Shown: piece after piece, positions 54,855 to 63,886 of the stretch
Layout of the letters: the number at the start of each line of letters is the position of its first letter
Numbering within the stretch: the stretch's first letter is position 1
From: Thermoplasmata archaeon
Lineage (GTDB): Archaea; Thermoplasmatota; Thermoplasmata; Thermoplasmatales; Thermoplasmataceae
DNA length: 64,000 bases
Assembly: GCA_021806235.1 (NCBI GenBank)
Contig: JAJZXU010000027.1
Coordinates: 1-64,000, forward strand
Direction of reading: 5' to 3'
Program-made: the position numbers and the translations under genes
The notes under the pieces: generated by a model
What the model was told of the DNA's origin: nothing
Database searches by the model: none
Seen by the model: the letters and a program-made list of their open reading frames with translations, nothing else

Positions 54855-57557
54855 ATGAGTGAGATAGAGGAAAAGTGGAGTAAATTATGGTATGAAAATC
54901 ACGTATTTGAGCCGGAAGTAGATAAAAATAAAAAAAAATTCTTTGTGACGGTTCCATGGCCATATACCAATGGCTCACTACATGTAGGTCATGGCAGGAC
55001 ATATACCCTGGGAGATATCATAGCGAGATATAAGAGGTTAAGGGGTTATAATGTTTTATTCCCAATGGGTTTCCACGAAAGTGGTACGCCCATACTGGCA
55101 TTTTCCGAGAGGTTGAGAAATAATGATGTCGATACTGTAAAATTATACAGGAGTTATTTATCGGAATATGAAAAATCCGAAAATATAGAGAAAATAATAG
55201 AGAACTTCAGGGAACCTGAAAATATAGCTAATTATTTTTCAAGGGTTATAATCAAGGATTTTAAAAATTTAGGTTATTCAATAGATTGGACAAGGAACTT
55301 TACATCTGCAGATAAATTTTACCAGGAGGTTGTTAAATGGCAGTTCAGAAAATTAGAATCACTCGGGCTCCTAAAAAAGGGTGAATACCCAATACTGTAT
55401 AGCATAAATGATGAAAATGCGGTGGGGGAAGACGATATAAAGGATGGAGATACCGATAAGGTAACAGTTGAAGAATTTACAGGTGTAATATTCAGGGGCA
55501 GAAACTATGACCTAATAGCAGCATCATTGAGGCCCGAAACATTATTCGGTGTTACAAATTTATGGATAAATCCGGAATCAAGATATGTTTTAATTGATTA
55601 TAAAAACAATAAATACGCAATGTCATATGATGGTTATGCCAAATTCTCATTACAGCATGAGAATGTGAAATTAATTTCAGATATAAATAATGATGATATA
55701 TTACATGAACAGTTTAAGGTTCCTCTCTCTGATATTTATGTAAATGTAATAAAGGCATCATTTGTTGATCCCGATAACGGGACCGGTATAGTTTATTCAG
55801 TTCCAGGTCATTCAATATTCGATTATATATACTTTAAAAATAATAATATAAACGGTGAAATAAAAAAGGTTGTTAAAACCAATGACATAAGTGTTAAATC
55901 ACTGGTAAAAAAATATGATTTATTCAATAACGATTCGAAATTAAAGGAAGCAACACAGGAATTATATAAGGAAGAATTTTATAATGGGACATTAACTAAT
56001 TCAGAAAAATATTCAGATTTAAGTGTTCAAAATGCCAGGGAGTTAATAAAAACTGATTTACTGGAAAGTAATAATGCAGTAATATTTTATGAAACAACAA
56101 GGAAAGCGGTAACAAGGTCAGGTTCAAAGGTTATAGTTGCAATACTAAAGGATCAATGGTTTATTGACTATTCACAGAAATGGTTAAAGGAAAAATCACA
56201 CGATTTAATAAATTCAATGAGATTCTACCCTGAATTATATAGAAAGGCAATGAATGATGCAATAGACTGGTTAAGGGAAAGACCTGCCGCAAGAAAAAGG
56301 GGCATAGGCACTAAACTACCATTTGATGAGAGATGGATTATAGAATCACTATCGGATTCAACAATATATATGGTTGTATACACAAATAGAAATGAGTTAT
56401 ATAATATATATAACCATTTAAACGGTATAGATGGTGATATTTTAGACCATATATTCCTGGATAAGGATTTAAGAAATAAATATGATAATTATACCATGGA
56501 AAATATAATAAAGGCAAAGAATGAATTCGAATACTGGTATGGCAATGATTTAAGAATAACAGCACCACCGCATATTTCAAATCATCTATCATTTTACATA
56601 ATGAACCATGCAGCAATATTTTCCGGTAAGTATTTACCCGGTGGTTTAATGATTTCAGGCTTAGTGATATCAAATGGTGCGAAGATTTCAAAAAGTAAGG
56701 GAAATGTAATATCATTACTTGAAACAGTTAAAAAATACAGTGCGGATATTTACAGGTTATTTATTGCAGTTGGCGCTGACATATCCTCCTTACTGGACTG
56801 GAATGAGCGTGATTTAGCATCAATAATAAAAAAGCAATCATCATTTTTAAACACATTTGAAAATTATTCAGACAGTAATGAGGATATTAATAACTCGATT
56901 TATAAATGGTTTTATTCATCATTTTATAAGAATTTAAAAGATTATTTTAGATATATGGAATCCATGAATATAAGAGACGCCTATATATCAATATTTTACA
57001 ATGTTTTAAATGATTTAAAATATGTTGAAAACAGGGGAGGAAATATAAACACCGCATTAAAAATCGTGATGCATGACTGGTTAATTGCATTATCTCCTGT
57101 TATGCCATATTCCTGTGAAGAATTATGGCATAAATATGTTAAAAATAGCTTTGTGAGCGCAGAACATTTAGATTTCAACATAGATGATAAAATAGATTAT
57201 AACATACTGAGATCAGAGGAATACCTTGGTAGGGTTGTAAATGATATAAGGGAAATACTAAAAATCATAAAAAATAATGGTAATAATATTAATTTAACGG
57301 TTTACGGCGATAAACAGAAAATTTTCATTGAAAATTTCAATAATAAAACACTAAATAAACAATATAACATCATGATTAAGGATTATATAAAAAACAAAAA
57401 TAAGATAGATAGTAATTTTCTCGATGAATATAATATATTAAATGCAAATAAAGAATTTATAGAAAAATCATTAAACATGAGGGTAAACATAACAAAATGC
57501 AGTGAGATATTACAGAAAAATCCATGGCCCGGAAGACCATTAATAAAAATAGAGTAA
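54855..57557 (+). CDS. leuS: Leucyl-tRNA synthetase, archaeal type
   Basis: A 900-residue class I synthetase that charges tRNA-Leu. HVGHG (HIGH motif) is near residues 43-47 after VPWPYTNGSL, the editing domain includes RPETLFGVTNLW and GTGIVYSVPGHS, and AKISKSKGN is the KMSKS loop. The anticodon-binding region and a C-terminal extension are complete. Base use matches the host. It sits between intron and IS fragments (54374-54700 and 57651-59090). A GGAGGCGACC ribosome site precedes the ATG. Confidence 0.95.
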   Translation: MSEIEEKWSKLWYENHVFEPEVDKNKKKFFVTVPWPYTNGSLHVGHGRTYTLGDIIARYKRLRGYNVLFPMGFHESGTPILAFSERLRNNDVDTVKLYRSYLSEYEKSENIEKIIENFREPENIANYFSRVIIKDFKNLGYSIDWTRNFTSADKFYQEVVKWQFRKLESLGLLKKGEYPILYSINDENAVGEDDIKDGDTDKVTVEEFTGVIFRGRNYDLIAASLRPETLFGVTNLWINPESRYVLIDYKNNKYAMSYDGYAKFSLQHENVKLISDINNDDILHEQFKVPLSDIYVNVIKASFVDPDNGTGIVYSVPGHSIFDYIYFKNNNINGEIKKVVKTNDISVKSLVKKYDLFNNDSKLKEATQELYKEEFYNGTLTNSEKYSDLSVQNARELIKTDLLESNNAVIFYETTRKAVTRSGSKVIVAILKDQWFIDYSQKWLKEKSHDLINSMRFYPELYRKAMNDAIDWLRERPAARKRGIGTKLPFDERWIIESLSDSTIYMVVYTNRNELYNIYNHLNGIDGDILDHIFLDKDLRNKYDNYTMENIIKAKNEFEYWYGNDLRITAPPHISNHLSFYIMNHAAIFSGKYLPGGLMISGLVISNGAKISKSKGNVISLLETVKKYSADIYRLFIAVGADISSLLDWNERDLASIIKKQSSFLNTFENYSDSNEDINNSIYKWFYSSFYKNLKDYFRYMESMNIRDAYISIFYNVLNDLKYVENRGGNINTALKIVMHDWLIALSPVMPYSCEELWHKYVKNSFVSAEHLDFNIDDKIDYNILRSEEYLGRVVNDIREILKIIKNNGNNINLTVYGDKQKIFIENFNNKTLNKQYNIMIKDYIKNKNKIDSNFLDEYNILNANKEFIEKSLNMRVNITKCSEILQKNPWPGRPLIKIE

Positions 57558-57650
57558 TTAATACAAATGCCATAGTGGAGATAAACAGCCGGAAACGCTG
57601 CATTATTTTTCACAAGAAACCTGCTAAAATTCTGAACAGTGTACGGGGTA

Positions 57651-58080
57651 TTTTATCACAGTGAGCGAGAAAACCCACACCATTTATGGGTGGGATGAGA
57701 GCGAACCAATAATATTATATACGGATAATATATCTATAATTATGCCAAAGGGTTACAGCAGTTCTAACATATCTGTTCATTTCATGAACTAGCATTTTGT
57801 CTGGTGCCCAAAATATAGAAGAAAGCTAATTACAGGGAATATTGAAATTAGATTAAATGAGATAATCATGGGTGTTGCACAGGAAAATAACTGGGAGATT
57901 ATTGCACTGGAAACCATGCCAGACCATGTGCACCTGTTCATCAAAACAGACCCAACAATAGCACCAAATGGTGTGATTGCGAAAATAAAGGGCAGAACAT
58001 CAAGATTACTCAGGTTAGAGTTCCCTGAACTGAAGAGTAGATTGCCTTCGTTATGGACAGGGATGAGAATGCTGCTATAA
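57651..58080 (+). pseudogene. tnpA: Broken IS200/IS605 tnpA (second copy)
   Basis: This copy is nearly identical to 188-677, including the left end (from 57651). The coding frame from 57742 has TAG at the position of Tyr17 (MN-stop-HFVWCPKY), then continues through the HVH motif at about 57925-57933. After LPSLWT the sequence changes to GMRMLL and stops, so the segment with the catalytic tyrosine is lost. No tnpB N-terminus follows. Inactive, but its ends might still be mobilised by the intact TnpA. Confidence 0.85.
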
Positions 58081-58147
58081 ATATAAAAATAGGGGACTAT
58101 TGCTATTCCTGTATGCATACATATATTTACAGAAACTCTTTAAGAAA

Positions 58148-58992
58148 GTGTGGAGGGGCACTCCCGAATTGTGCAGCCTGTGTCCTCATCAGACCAGTTG
58201 GAGGTATAGCCAACCTATGAAAGAACTTGAAATCATAGTAGCGAATCGGACGCATCAGTCGAGTAATCTCTGGTGTGAAAGCTCCGAGGATAAAGCACCT
58301 GCCTTCGAAAGAAGGGGCCATGCAGAGGTGCAAGCAAGCAACCGGGCCGTAGCATAATGCCAAGCCTTAGTATAGCATCGTTAGTGCCCCCACGGGAACA
58401 TGGTTTAAGTGGACAAAATCTGAGCGGGACGAGTCATTGGTTCGGTGACGAAGTCGGAATTTCCGGACAAGTTTGGGTGAATGCATCCGGAAACCGCTCC
58501 GGTGTAATGGGAACAGCACGGTTGCAAGGTCTGATGGGCAAAGCAGGGAAAGACCTTGAACAAAGAGGGGCAGTGGAGGAATGCCTGGTGCCAACTTCAC
58601 TGGTCGTTCAAGGCCTGGCGGATCAGGAAGTAGTAGTAATGACACCTCTGATAATAAGGAGGAAGAGCAAAGGTCCTGTGGACATGGTGGTCTTTGGGAT
58701 AACGGATGGACAGGCCATTGCCCTTAAATGGGCTAGGAGCCCATATCTTTCCGATCTGAGTTACTGGAAACATATAGTTCCGGAGCCGTTAAATCAAAGA
58801 CGAAGTACAGATCAAACCGAAGGGGAAGGGTCTGCATGATTGTAGGGACATCATGTTTGAAGCCGGATGGACGAAAAGCCCCAGTTCGGAATTTTAGAGA
58901 GGCGGCTGGAAACGGAACTCATGCAATCGTTTCAACGGGAGGTTGGAATATAATCAGATTGCACGAGAAACTGCGCTTGCTACCTACTCGAC
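58148..58992 (+). ncRNA. ORF-less group II intron-like RNA segment (probable)
   Basis: About 0.8 kb of much higher G+C than the flanks, without a convincing protein. It begins GTGTGG (group II 5' consensus GUGYG), contains a G+C-rich multi-hairpin region, GGGAACAGCACGGTTG and GGAAGTAGTAGTAATGAC stretches that recall domain I of bacterial-type group II introns, and ends in CTACCTACTCGAC, like known 3' ends. A GAAGCCGGAU...GUUCGG element near 58858-58893 could be a degenerate domain V. These matches are from memory. Open frames inside (58357-58839 and others) show no recognisable protein. Confidence 0.4.
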
Positions 58993-59090
58993 TACGCCTG
59001 AGGAGATTGGGGCTCTACCCGCAAGGGCAACCCCCCGTCATAGAAGCAGGAAGCCCACGGCTTTAGTCGCGGGAGGATGTCACGGAGTGT
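58993..59090 (+). pseudogene. TnpB C-terminal fragment and IS605-type right end
   Basis: One frame reads YA-stop-GDWGSTRKGNPPS-stop-KQEAHGFSRGRMS, which is the usual TnpB tail (ACGD...KQEA) with two stops. The DNA CCCACGGCTTTAGTCGCGGG (59056-59075) forms the right-end hairpin. It is the counterpart of the left-end hairpin at 54377, some 4.7 kb upstream in the same orientation. Confidence 0.5.
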
Positions 59091-59230
59091 AAGTTTGCAC
59101 ACACATAATTACTATACAGACATGGATGATTGCTGTGCCAGAAATAAGAATTGCAGTTAAGGTTCAGTGGTATATTGCTGCCAGAGTATAAATGTAAAAA
59201 ATTATATATCATCTTAAAATAGACCATTCA

Positions 59231-59302
59231 GGGCTCGTAGTCTAGTGGTATGATGTCTCCCTGACACGGAGAAGGTCACCGGTCCGAATCCGGTCGGGCC
59301 CA
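59231..59302 (+). tRNA. tRNA-Val (GAC)
   Basis: A complete cloverleaf: acceptor GGGCTCG/CGGGCCC, D arm GTCTAGTGGTATGAT, anticodon stem TCTCC/GGAGA with loop CTGACAC (anticodon GAC), T stem ACCGG/CCGGT, discriminator A. The T loop is TCCGAAT, so position 55 is C instead of the nearly universal U. CCA is not encoded. A TATA-like TTATATATC lies about 25 bases upstream. The integrase gene starts 51 bases downstream, so the 3' half is the probable attachment site. Confidence 0.92.
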
Positions 59303-59352
59303 CTTTAAGTATTAAACGAATACTTTATTAATGATTCTAGACTATATGCTAT

Positions 59353-60636
59353 ATGACTTATAAACCGAAGTATGACGACCTAATGGAAAACCCGAAAATA
59401 AGAAGATGGTTTGAGAATCTAAAGGCTAAATCAATACTTACAGCAACGGTTTACCGAAGAACTTTAGGTTATTATTGTGAATTGGAGAAAACTACACCTG
59501 AACAACTTCTAACCGATATGGAAAAGTTAGAGTTCAGAGATACTTTCTTGGATTTTGTTAGAAGATTAGAGAAAGAAGGGAAAGCAGGGTCATATATTGT
59601 AAGATTTAAAAAGGTCTTACGGTCTTGGGCTAAATTTAATGGAATCGATATAAAGTTAGATGTGAACATAGCAAATGAAAACGAAAGCCCAACGTTAGAC
59701 AATGAAAGAGTGCCAAGCAAGGAAGAATTGAGCAGGATTTTAAGAAAAGCGACATCAAGGGGCAGAGTATCAATCTCTATTATGGCATTTTCAGGTTTTA
59801 GACCTGAAACATTGGGCAATTATGAAGGCATTGACGGATTACGATTAGGGGATATTAAAGAGCTTAAGATTTCAGATGAAATAGAGTTTACCAAGATTCC
59901 AGCCACAATAATGGTGAAGGGGAGGCTAAGCAAGGCAAGAAACCAATATTTTTCGTTTATTGGAGAGGAAGGTATAACGTATATCAAGGAATATTTGGAG
60001 GAGAGAAGGAAGAACGGAGAGGAGCTAACCTATGAATCCCCTTTATTGCAGTTCGATGTAAGAGGCACAAAGAAGAATGATTTTATGCGGACTATGTTGG
60101 TAACGAGAGACATCAGAGAAGCAATAACCACAGCAGGTCTAAAGATGAGACCTTACGTTTTAAGGGCTTATTTCAGCACAGCCTTAGACATAGCGGAGAG
60201 CAAGGGCTTAATATCGCACCCGTGGAGGCAGTTTATTATGGGTCATAAGGGCGATATAGAGGCAAGATACAGCACAAATAAGAGGCTACCGCCAGATATG
60301 ATAGAGGAGATGAGGGAAAGTTATCGTAAGTGTTTAAAATTCCTTGAAACGAGAATATCCGATGTTTCAGAGGACAACGCAAAGCTATTCTTACAGCAAC
60401 AGCTCTTATCGGCAGTGGGCTACAAGCAGGAGGAGATAGACAAGTTAGACCTTTCAAGCGTGAGCAATGAGGACTTTCAGCAGTTGTTAAGGGACAAGGT
60501 AGCAGGTGCGATGAGCGACAACGGAGCGAAGCAGAAGGTCATACCTGTAAACGAAATAGAGCAGTATATCAGCGATGGATACGACTTTGAAGCAGTATTG
60601 CCGAACGGAAAAGCGGTAATGAGGTTGAGGTTTTAG
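59353..60636 (+). CDS. int: Tyrosine recombinase (integrase) of an integrated element
   Basis: A 427-residue integrase. The N-terminal SAM-like DNA-binding part (residues 10-100) is followed by the catalytic domain: Arg in FSGFRPETLGN (about 155), Lys in MVKGRLSKARN, RPYVLRAYFST (second Arg with its usual upstream His replaced), MGHKGDIEARYST with His and the nucleophile Tyr (about 308). A C-terminal extension (330-427) is not part of the usual catalytic domain. It lies next to the tRNA-Val and is intact, so the element could excise. Confidence 0.9.
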   Translation: MTYKPKYDDLMENPKIRRWFENLKAKSILTATVYRRTLGYYCELEKTTPEQLLTDMEKLEFRDTFLDFVRRLEKEGKAGSYIVRFKKVLRSWAKFNGIDIKLDVNIANENESPTLDNERVPSKEELSRILRKATSRGRVSISIMAFSGFRPETLGNYEGIDGLRLGDIKELKISDEIEFTKIPATIMVKGRLSKARNQYFSFIGEEGITYIKEYLEERRKNGEELTYESPLLQFDVRGTKKNDFMRTMLVTRDIREAITTAGLKMRPYVLRAYFSTALDIAESKGLISHPWRQFIMGHKGDIEARYSTNKRLPPDMIEEMRESYRKCLKFLETRISDVSEDNAKLFLQQQLLSAVGYKQEEIDKLDLSSVSNEDFQQLLRDKVAGAMSDNGAKQKVIPVNEIEQYISDGYDFEAVLPNGKAVMRLRF

Positions 60637-61076
60637 TCCTTTTTCATACACTTTTCATATAAGAATGCGTAATCAAACCATAAAGCATAGCTTTTTTTTC
60701 GTTTCTTGTGTTGAGCTTTTATAATTTCTGACAATAATTCAACATCGTTTTCATTTGAAAAATCTAATATGCCTTTCCGAGCAGGTTTCCCGTATGGTTC
60801 ATAAGATGTTTCTAAAAATACTGATTTTATATCTTCCAAAAGCCGAAGAGCAGGACCACCATAATCAATTATAATCCCCACGTCAATTAAATCCTCAATA
60901 TGTTTTATTGCGGTCTTTGAGTTCATTTTACTTTTTACAAGTTTAGTAATCTTATATTGACTCATTGTCTTATCAGCAGATAGCATAGTATTGATGATTT
61001 CCTCGCAGTAAGCACATGAATAGTATTCTACCCACGATAAATATATGCTCATAGGTATAGTAATGGTATTAACCAT
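60633..61076 (-). CDS. Winged-helix transcriptional regulator-like protein
   Basis: A 147-residue protein. The pattern MSQYKITKLVKSKMNSKTAIKHIEDLIDVGIIIDYG (about residues 37-72) is a typical winged helix, followed by a basic C-terminal part (HKKRKKSYALWF). Its CAYCEE may be structural. It converges on the integrase (4-base overlap) and is read away from the HerA operon, the normal place for an element repressor. The DNA target is unknown. Confidence 0.6.
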   Translation of the reverse strand: MVNTITIPMSIYLSWVEYYSCAYCEEIINTMLSADKTMSQYKITKLVKSKMNSKTAIKHIEDLIDVGIIIDYGGPALRLLEDIKSVFLETSYEPYGKPARKGILDFSNENDVELLSEIIKAQHKKRKKSYALWFDYAFLYEKCMKKD

Positions 61077-61110
61077 ATATATTCTCTCATTGAATTACAA
61101 ATAGATAAGT

Positions 61111-61323
61111 ATGGTCGAACACGTTGATTTGATTTTGGTTAAAAAAACATCAATAAAACACCTTAAACATAGCTTTGCTAAGAAATTCCCAAATTCCCCC
61201 ATCCTACCAATTCTCTTATCTCTGCCAGACGTGGTTTCAGGAGAGGAGCTTGTCGGTGCAACCGCTATTTTGATGGATTTGCTGGATAGAGAAACCCATA
61301 ATAATATTGGAGGTGAAATATAA
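61111..61323 (+). CDS. Small hypothetical protein of the integrated element
   Basis: A 70-residue protein, N-terminal basic (VKKTSIKHLKHSFAKKF) with a helical C-terminal half (GEELVGATAILMDLL). It sits 2 bases before the HerA-like gene, with GGAGGTGA at its very end serving as the ribosome site of that gene, so the two are co-translated. Function unknown. Confidence 0.5.
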   Translation: MVEHVDLILVKKTSIKHLKHSFAKKFPNSPILPILLSLPDVVSGEELVGATAILMDLLDRETHNNIGGEI

Positions 61324-61325
61324 TT

Positions 61326-63185
61326 ATGATGGAAGCATTTAGCCGCCCCAGACGTAAACACGGACGTGTCGCAGTTGTGAGTGTGGCAGGCTTATTCGCT
61401 TTACTCGTGGCTATACTTCTAATACCCGTGTCTTTGGTAGGGGCAGTAATAACGAGTTGGATTATTTTTTGTATTGTTTTGAGTATTCTATGGAGAGCGC
61501 AGTTTGTGAGCCCGCAAAAAATACAGAATGAGATTTTAGCTATTGCAGATGTAAAACTAACGTGGCACGAGGACGAGAGCGGGAGGGGCTGGCAGAAGGA
61601 CAGAGAAACAATATATGAAGGGAAAATGGACATAAACGAATATCTCGAAAGAAAGGGACATAATCGCATTATAGCAGTTATGGGGGCTTCCCGTTCAGGT
61701 AAAAGTCAATTGGTCTATAAATTAATCCAATCCTTATCAGAAGAAAAGAAAATAATTTTTATGTTTAAGGCAACAGATGATTACACAAGGTTAGGCTATC
61801 CTACACTCTATATCCACAAAGCAGTTCCTAATGTTTTTATAAGTCCAGAGGCAGTGGCAAGGGCGTTTATAACGGCATTTCCAATCAGCGCGAGTATGCA
61901 GGGCATAACCGCTTCAACAGTCAGAGGTCAGGTAAAGCAGATAGCGGAAAAGAGCAAAAATTGGCAAGATTTCAAAAAGATATTGGAGGATATGCTAAAA
62001 TCCGAAAGTGAAAGCATTACCAAAGGAGCATTAAAGTTCATACAGAACAATTTGCCAATCATATATCGGGAAAATGTTTTGAATTATGAATTACCCAATA
62101 CTTGTGTAGTTGATTTTGAGGGTTCAGAGAACACCGAGGTAGATATGCAATTTTTCAAATTCTATGCAGAGTTCTTGCTTAATCAACTCTCTAAAGAGGT
62201 ATGGAACAAGAGGCAAAATACTTTATTCGTAATAGACGAGGCTCATTTATTGACAAAATCAGGGTTTTCTATAATACCAGAGATGTCCGCTCTCATTGGT
62301 GCAAAAGGTAGTATGATACTAGCTTCTCAAAGAATAGCGGATTTGCGAGGACAGGCATTAGATAACTGTAAAACACAATTCAGCTTCAAACAATCTGGCA
62401 AGGAGAATTTAGACGAGGTAAGTGCCATTAGTGATTTATTCCACCAAGTTGTAGCTCAAATGCTCTCTACTTACGAGTTTACGGACATCGGGCAGGATAG
62501 ACCCGACCAATATGTGATAATATATAGATTGCAGAACCCAAAACCGAAGTTATATTCCGTGAAGGAGATTACAATAAACAATAATGACAGCAAAGGCAAA
62601 GGGAGTTCCGAGGAAGAGAGGAAGGAGGATATAGACTATCAAAAAGTTATCTTTGAATTTCTATCACAGGCAGGAAATATACAGGATTTGGGAAAGCGTT
62701 TTGCCGAGAGATATGGTGGGGAGGGAGAGAATTATCGTTTAACTTTATATCGTAAGACATTGCCGATGCTTTTAAAATTAGAGAAAATAGACGTGAAGGA
62801 AGTTAATAACGTAAAATTTGTAAATGATAAACCTGACATCAAAGACACAAAAATCTATTTCCGAAACGGAGAAAATCCATCTGGGCTTCATACTTATCTT
62901 GTGAATCGAACGGCGGACGTGATTTATCATAAGGGAATTAATCCGAAAATACAACCATCGGGTATTAGCACGGCAGATATTGAAAGCGATAAATATGTTT
63001 TTGAGATTGAAACAGGGCTTAAAAACGATATCTCGGACATCAAGGACAGGATAGCCTATTATCAGAAACAGGGCAAGGAAACAATTATCATCGTCCCAAA
63101 CCAGAGTGAGAAAAAGAAGTATGTTGAGAAATACCCAGACGTAAAAGTGCTTACTTTGCCCGAATTACAGGAGGAAAAGCTATGA
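61326..63185 (+). CDS. Membrane-anchored HerA/FtsK-like ATPase
   Basis: A 619-residue pumping ATPase. Two N-terminal membrane spans (VAVVSVAGLFALLVAILLIP and a second around WIIFCIVLSILW) precede Walker A GASRSGKSQ (about 119-127), Walker B TLFVIDEAHLL (about 301-311) and the sensor ASQRIADLRG. A C-terminal segment (FEIETGLKNDISDIKDRI...IIIVPNQ) resembles a restriction-like fold. The layout is that of VirB4/TraG-HerA proteins that move DNA across membranes. The preceding GGAGGTGA is a strong ribosome site, unlike most host genes here. Confidence 0.75.
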   Translation: MMEAFSRPRRKHGRVAVVSVAGLFALLVAILLIPVSLVGAVITSWIIFCIVLSILWRAQFVSPQKIQNEILAIADVKLTWHEDESGRGWQKDRETIYEGKMDINEYLERKGHNRIIAVMGASRSGKSQLVYKLIQSLSEEKKIIFMFKATDDYTRLGYPTLYIHKAVPNVFISPEAVARAFITAFPISASMQGITASTVRGQVKQIAEKSKNWQDFKKILEDMLKSESESITKGALKFIQNNLPIIYRENVLNYELPNTCVVDFEGSENTEVDMQFFKFYAEFLLNQLSKEVWNKRQNTLFVIDEAHLLTKSGFSIIPEMSALIGAKGSMILASQRIADLRGQALDNCKTQFSFKQSGKENLDEVSAISDLFHQVVAQMLSTYEFTDIGQDRPDQYVIIYRLQNPKPKLYSVKEITINNNDSKGKGSSEEERKEDIDYQKVIFEFLSQAGNIQDLGKRFAERYGGEGENYRLTLYRKTLPMLLKLEKIDVKEVNNVKFVNDKPDIKDTKIYFRNGENPSGLHTYLVNRTADVIYHKGINPKIQPSGISTADIESDKYVFEIETGLKNDISDIKDRIAYYQKQGKETIIIVPNQSEKKKYVEKYPDVKVLTLPELQEEKL

Positions 63186-63886
63186 ATATCGTGGGGAAGC
63201 AGAATTTTAACTATAAACATAGGCTTATCATTCTATCCTTATTGTTCATATTTTTTAACTTTCCTATCTTTTTCCAACAAGTTCCGTGGAACACATTACC
63301 ACAATACACATTCGTTCCGAATTGGCTCTTTTACCCACTCATTTTTTCTTTTGCCATCGCTTTTATTGACATTATTATCTGGTTTGTAATTATGATTTTT
63401 TTGGAAGTTTTAGGTATTGTAGCGATGGTCTACGCTTTTTCTTTTACAGGGCTTTATTCTTTTTCGTGGGTATCTCTGGAAAACCCGATATTGCAAAGTT
63501 CTATGAGTATTAGTTTATTAATTATTGACGTGGTTTGGTATTTTGACTTATATCCACCAATCCACGCTTTGCTTACAAGAACATATTGGACTTCACCAGA
63601 GGATAGAGCGAGGAAAAAATACGAGAAAAAATTTAAATCAAAAGAAGAAGAGCCAGGCAACGAAACGGCAGAAAGAGAGCCTGTAATGATACACACTAAA
63701 GAGGAATTGGCACGATTACTGAATTTATGGCAACAGAAGTATGCTCAAGCAACAACAGAGGAGGGAAGGAAATTGGCTAATGAGAAAATTCGAGAATATC
63801 AGACTGAGTTAGAGAAGCTGAAAGCAAAGAGCGGGACGACCCCCGAAGAAAGAGCGAAGCTCACGCAAGGAGGTGATAATGAATGA
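63182..63886 (+). CDS. Membrane protein with C-terminal coiled coil (integrated element)
   Basis: A 234-residue protein: about four membrane spans in residues 15-125 (for example LIILSLLFIFFNFPIFF and IIIWFVIMIFLEVLGIVAMVY), then a charged helical tail (EELARLLNLWQQKYAQATTEEG...YQTELEKLKAK) typical of a coiled coil. It overlaps the ATPase by ATGA and the next gene by ATGA. By context it is part of a conjugation- or packaging-like membrane complex. Confidence 0.65.
   Translation: MNIVGKQNFNYKHRLIILSLLFIFFNFPIFFQQVPWNTLPQYTFVPNWLFYPLIFSFAIAFIDIIIWFVIMIFLEVLGIVAMVYAFSFTGLYSFSWVSLENPILQSSMSISLLIIDVVWYFDLYPPIHALLTRTYWTSPEDRARKKYEKKFKSKEEEPGNETAEREPVMIHTKEELARLLNLWQQKYAQATTEEGRKLANEKIREYQTELEKLKAKSGTTPEERAKLTQGGDNE

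Noticed and set aside
50859-57791. Two in-frame TAG codons as evidence for amber recoding (pyrrolysine-like)
   Set aside because: Both lie in genes with other signs of decay or alternative starts, replace different residues (Lys and Tyr), and TAG ends several intact genes here.
58357-58839. 160-codon plus-strand frame in the G+C-rich segment
   Set aside because: No recognisable domain, odd composition, and long opposite-strand frames exist too, as expected for G+C-rich non-coding DNA.
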